From contig JAVTVJ010000040.1 in NCBI GenBank assembly GCA_034509425.1, positions 7,145,001-7,209,000 on the forward strand: 64,000 nucleotides of DNA. Direction: 5' to 3'. Below the pieces are notes generated by a model. It ran no database searches, was not told the DNA's origin, and worked only from the letters and a program-made list of their open reading frames with translations. The DNA is from Eopsaltria australis. Lineage: Eukaryota; Chordata; Aves; Passeriformes; Petroicidae. Both the position numbers and the translations under genes were made by a program. Of the stretch, positions 63,201 through 64,000 are shown piece after piece (position 1 is the first letter of the stretch; each line of letters opens with the position of its first letter).

Positions 63201-63898
63201 AGCAGAGCTGCCTGTGTGATCATTCTCTCATTTGCATTAGGCAAAGTCAGCTGCGGTGGCCCAAAAAATTTCAATGACCACTGAAGTTATACAGTTAAAT
63301 TTGTCTGAAGTGAAAGAGAGAGACTGCAGAAGCAGGTTTGCAACCAGGCTCAAGGCACTAGACTTGTCAGAGGCAATTATAATTGAGCTGCATGCATCAG
63401 CCATTCTTCCTACCAAAGAAGTTGGATCTGGAGGAAAATCTCTGGCTGTATTTAAGTAGCAGAAGTTAAACAGCATGACAAATTTCTCTTTCAAACAAAG
63501 TAATTGCATTAACACAACACAATATTTTTAGAATTTCATTCAGAAATTTCCCTCAGTTGTTATTCACAGTTTTTGCTCAAGTGCTTATTCTCCCTCGAGA
63601 TTGCTCCAGGGTTCCAAAACAACAGATTACTGCTATGGTTTATAGAGTGTCACACATTCTGGTTGTTCACCAATCTCCTTACCTGCCAGATTTGTTCTTC
63701 ACTGAGAGAAGTGAGTCTATCGCTTTTAAAAACCTCTCGAAGAAGACAGTATGGGAGTGCCAGAACTTCTTCAGGATGATTCTTCAATAGCTCAGAGAGA
63801 TGTTTTACTAAGAAGCCAATGACTGCGTTCTCCAACAAAGTGAGGTTGAAAAGATCCGCAAGCTTGTACAGGTCCAAGTAATTGAAACTATTTAATTC
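25480..63898 (-). CDS. KLHL32: KLHL32, 3' part of gene (six coding exons, joined), with a one-base frameshift
   Basis: In gene order the exons are 63683-63898, 41775-42501, 32359-32417, 29679-29872, 27432-27526 and 25480-25641. They encode about 483 residues of a BTB-BACK-Kelch protein, against about 620 in human KLHL32. The missing N-terminal part, about 137 residues with the BTB domain, lies right of the window. The first exon and the start of the second give the BACK domain. From there Kelch beta-propeller blades with double-glycine motifs run to the end. Family members use BTB to bind Cullin-3 and the Kelch propeller to bind substrate. The KLHL32 substrate is, to my knowledge, not well defined. 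All splice phases agree except in 29679-29872, which carries one extra base and an in-frame TGA. The rest of the gene is intact and well conserved, so an assembly error is as likely as a real loss. Confidence 0.93.
25642..27431 (-). other. KLHL32: KLHL32 last intron (1.79 kb)
   Basis: GT-AG intron on the - strand (donor GTGAGC next to 27432). No repeat or RNA gene recognised. Confidence 0.8.
27432..27526 (-). CDS. KLHL32: KLHL32 coding exon (Kelch blade)
   Basis: 95 nt, acceptor TTTGCTTTAG, donor CAG|GTGAGC. It completes a glycine codon (G|GT) left by the previous exon and reads QNESGVAVHNGRIYLVGGYS, then IWTNEPLACIQ. The YLVGGYS double glycine is a Kelch motif. The two-base start of this exon fixes the phase that shows the preceding exon to be one base too long. 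Confidence 0.95.
27527..29678 (-). other. KLHL32: KLHL32 intron (2.15 kb) with CR1 insertion
   Basis: The main content is the CR1 element at 28433-29005, inserted in the opposite direction to the gene. The stretch 27600-27960 is GC-richer but shows no gene. Confidence 0.8.
28433..29005 (+). mobile_element. CR1 LINE, 3' end with degenerate ORF2 C-terminus
   Basis: About 570 bp of a CR1 element. It starts at the GCATGGCCAGCAGGTTCAGG region and runs through CTGGTGAGAACCCACCTGGA and GCAGGGGGTTGGAACTAGAT. It ends CCTTCCAACCCAAACCATTC followed by the short terminal repeat TATGATTCTGT. The first part translates to a broken remnant of the ORF2 C-terminal region (HLECCVQLWG, LLEQVQRR), no longer coding. 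It is 5'-truncated, as usual for CR1, and lies antisense to KLHL32 in an intron. Confidence 0.95.
29679..29872 (-). CDS. KLHL32: KLHL32 coding exon (Kelch blade) with one-base frameshift
   Basis: Acceptor CTTTCCAG, donor GACAG|GTGGGC. In frame it reads NKWLSRSPMLQRRVYHSMAA, then VQRKLYVLGG, DLDYNNDRILVRHIDSYSID and T, and then hits TGA at 29714-29716. If one base near 29716-29718 is skipped, the frame continues DQWTRCSFNMLTG into the next exon, matching known KLHL32. The exon is 194 nt. Phase 0 on entry and phase 1 on exit require a length of 1 modulo 3, that is 193. The extra base is therefore shown by splice arithmetic as well as by homology. Taken literally the protein would lose about 97 C-terminal residues, including the last Kelch strands that close the propeller. 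Confidence 0.92.
30869..31290. promoter_or_regulatory. CpG-dense intronic stretch, possible regulatory element
   Basis: About two dozen CpG dinucleotides fall within roughly 420 bases, 17 of them in 30869-31090, while the surrounding intron has almost none. It includes GCGCCGCGG, GACTCGCC and the TAAT-containing TTTCTAATAAGCC and ATACTAATCAG. Such a pocket suggests protection from germline methylation, as at an enhancer or cryptic promoter. The function is inferred from composition only. Confidence 0.4.
31995..32094. repeat. A-rich tract of about 100 bases
   Basis: A run of A broken by single C, G or CC interruptions. In the KLHL32 pre-mRNA it is a long U tract about 265 bases after the 59-nt exon. 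It creates meaningless poly-Lys and poly-Phe open frames. Its length may be assembly-sensitive. Confidence 0.95.
32359..32417 (-). CDS. KLHL32: KLHL32 small coding exon (59 nt)
   Basis: Acceptor CTCTTTTATAG, donor AACAG|GTGAGT. It completes the split glycine of the previous exon (G|GA) and reads GVTNTAQYQNRLMVYDPKQ, leaving in phase 0 into NKW. This supplies the second half of a Kelch blade (WISGG...VYDP). Human has EPNQ where I read DPKQ. Too short to appear as an open frame of its own. Confidence 0.93.
37802..38385 (+). mobile_element. Solo LTR of an ERVL-like endogenous retrovirus
   Basis: 584 bp starting TGTTGTGGTTTTACCCCAG and ending GTCAAAACCAGCACA (TG..CA). It shares ordered blocks with 19354-19953, for example GGGAATTGGAA, ATTCAGTGCTTCC, GCAGGCAGGTGTTCAGCCAT and CTCCTTCTTCCCCC. 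It has the same orientation as that copy and is antisense to KLHL32. It has no internal retroviral sequence. The flanks TGTTT and TTATT are not a convincing target-site duplication. Confidence 0.82.
38690..38800. promoter_or_regulatory. Homeodomain/SOX-motif-rich stretch, possible conserved enhancer
   Basis: Densely packed TAAT cores and SOX-like sites: CATAATTTTATTACC, TATTAATTTTGAATC, CATTGTCATATTTGTCC and CTTTGTCAT, followed by a moderately GC-rich shoulder. The composition is like vertebrate conserved non-coding elements. No alignment was possible, so this is inference. Confidence 0.25.
41159..41436 (-). mobile_element. CR1 LINE 3' end
   Basis: Reads on the - strand as a CR1 3' end. On the + strand it starts with the terminal repeat GAATCATAGAATTATAGAAT, then GAGTTGGAAGGGGCCCATAA, TCCAACTCCAGGCCCTGCAC and CCCTGACACAGCTTCAGGCC. 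It is 5'-truncated and lies just 3' of the large Kelch exon, in the same direction as KLHL32. Confidence 0.93.
41775..42501 (-). CDS. KLHL32: KLHL32 large coding exon (end of BACK, first Kelch blades)
   Basis: 727 nt, acceptor CACTTTTAG, phase 0 entry, phase 1 exit at TCAG|GTAGAA. The 242 residues start LAVRWLEHNCRYQYLDELLQ (end of BACK). From about residue 80 they give Kelch blades with double glycines at residues 86-87, 143-144 and 195-196 of the exon, and a fourth (WISG|G) across the exit junction. Conserved blade closers are RYFNPVDQEN..NWSELAPM, RYDPRTNSWAEIAPM and RYCPKKNKWTFV. The frame is fully open and very close to mammalian KLHL32. A 224-codon open frame on the opposite strand is its shadow. 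Confidence 0.97.
49840..50240. promoter_or_regulatory. PBX/MEIS-motif cluster, possible conserved enhancer
   Basis: TGATTGACAG at 49866-49875 is the joint PBX-MEIS/PREP consensus. TGACAG recurs at about 50106. A perfect inverted repeat TGATTG-TTTT-CAATCA lies at 50076-50091. AATTAACC, CATTATCACAG and CATGATTGGTGCAAATG also occur. The stretch is less A/T-monotonous than its surroundings and free of recognisable repeats. The enhancer role is inferred. Confidence 0.3.
51173..51233. repeat. A tract with (AAAAC)n tail
   Basis: An uninterrupted run of A (51173-51209), then CC and about four AAAAC units. Low-complexity sequence in the large KLHL32 intron. Confidence 0.95.
51351..51383. repeat. 14-bp direct repeat
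   Basis: ACTTCCCTAAAAGT occurs at 51351-51364 and again, identical, at 51370-51383 with a 5-base spacer. Confidence 0.85.
52801..52822. repeat. 11-bp tandem duplication
   Basis: ACCAACCAAGT is present twice in a row without mismatch. Confidence 0.8.
55391..55770 (-). mobile_element. CR1 LINE 3' end
   Basis: On the + strand it starts AATCACAGAATGGTTTGGGT. It then runs TTCCAACCCCCTCCCATGGA, GGATGGGGCATCCACAACTT, ACAATAAAGAACTTCTTCTG and TCTCCAGGCTGAACAACTCC. This is the reverse complement of the CR1 3' region including part of ORF2's end. It is 5'-truncated and sense with respect to KLHL32. Confidence 0.93.
59541..59576. repeat. A-rich tract
   Basis: A-rich run with scattered G and C, in the large KLHL32 intron. 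Confidence 0.85.
63230..63480. promoter_or_regulatory. Possible conserved non-coding element next to the BACK exon
   Basis: About 250 bases of balanced composition, open in frames on both strands, with GGCAATTATAATTGAGC (paired TAAT cores), GCTGCATGCATCAG and GCAAAGTCAGCTG. It lies about 200 bases inside the intron from the BACK exon and is free of repeats. Neither strand's frame has supporting splice sites or recognisable protein content, so regulatory DNA is the likelier reading. Confidence 0.25.
63683..63898 (-). CDS. KLHL32: KLHL32 coding exon (BACK domain)
   Basis: 216 nt, exactly 72 codons, phase 0 at both ends. Acceptor CCATTTAG, donor GGCAG|GTAAGG. It reads ELNSFNYLDLYKLADLFNLT, LLENAVIGFLVKHLSELLK, PEEVLALPYCLLREVFKSDR and LTSLSEEQIWQ, the BACK helices that link BTB to Kelch. 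It is nearly identical to mammalian KLHL32. Upstream BTB exons are beyond the right edge. Confidence 0.96.
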
Positions 63899-64000
63899 CT
63901 AAATGGATGAAGCAAACAAAATACAAGTCACAAAAAAAAAAAAAAATCCCAAACATGAAGCAGAGAATATAAAAATCCACAAGTCTCAGATAATGAAAAA
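63899..64000 (-). other. KLHL32: KLHL32 intron, cut by the window edge
   Basis: Intron sequence just upstream of the BACK exon on the gene strand. It includes an A run at about 63931-63947. Nothing else is seen. Confidence 0.75.

Larger units (their letters stand above)
42502..63682 (-). other. KLHL32: KLHL32 intron (21.2 kb)
   Basis: The longest intron in the window. It holds an A tract with an (AAAAC)n tail (51173-51233), short duplications at 51351-51383 and 52801-52822, a CR1 3' end (55391-55770), an A-rich tract (59541-59576) and candidate regulatory stretches at about 49840-50240 and 63230-63480. I found no exon, RNA gene or nested gene that I can support. Confidence 0.8.

Overview
This is vertebrate nuclear DNA, almost certainly from a bird and probably a passerine. 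Two multi-exon genes are broken up by long AT-rich introns. The repeats are chicken-repeat-1 (CR1) LINE 3' ends and two solo LTRs of the ERVL-like type that begins TGTTGTGGTTT..ACCCC and is common in songbirds. I see no bacterial-type operons, CRISPR arrays or RNA genes. Species cannot be fixed from the sequence alone.

Layout: positions 1-16822 on the + strand carry the last seven coding exons of MMS22L, which encodes the C-terminal 345 residues of the MMS22-like homologous-recombination repair protein. Every splice phase joins without a break and the stop codon is at 16820-16822. Positions 16823-25479 are an 8.7 kb intergenic stretch between convergent genes, holding a CR1 fragment and one solo LTR. 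From 25480 to the right edge the - strand carries the last six coding exons of KLHL32, a BTB-BACK-Kelch protein. These six exons span the rest of the BACK domain, all the Kelch repeats and the stop codon at 25480-25482. The BTB exons lie beyond position 64000. The convergent MMS22L/KLHL32 pair matches the human 6q16.1 arrangement.

KLHL32 exon lengths and phases fit perfectly except for one exon, 29679-29872. It is 194 nt where the flanking splice phases demand 193. One extra base makes an in-frame TGA at 29714-29716, which would remove about 97 C-terminal residues. This is either an assembly error or a real frameshift, and it is the most concrete anomaly in the window.

The 21 kb KLHL32 intron (42502-63682) and the 9.4 kb one (32418-41774) hold no further gene that I can support. 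They contain several stretches that look like conserved non-coding regulatory DNA: a CpG-dense island at about 30869-31290, a PBX/MEIS-motif cluster at about 49840-50240, and homeodomain-rich stretches at about 38690-38800 and 63230-63480. These are inferences from motif content and need alignment to other birds and mammals. I found no convincing undescribed biological system.
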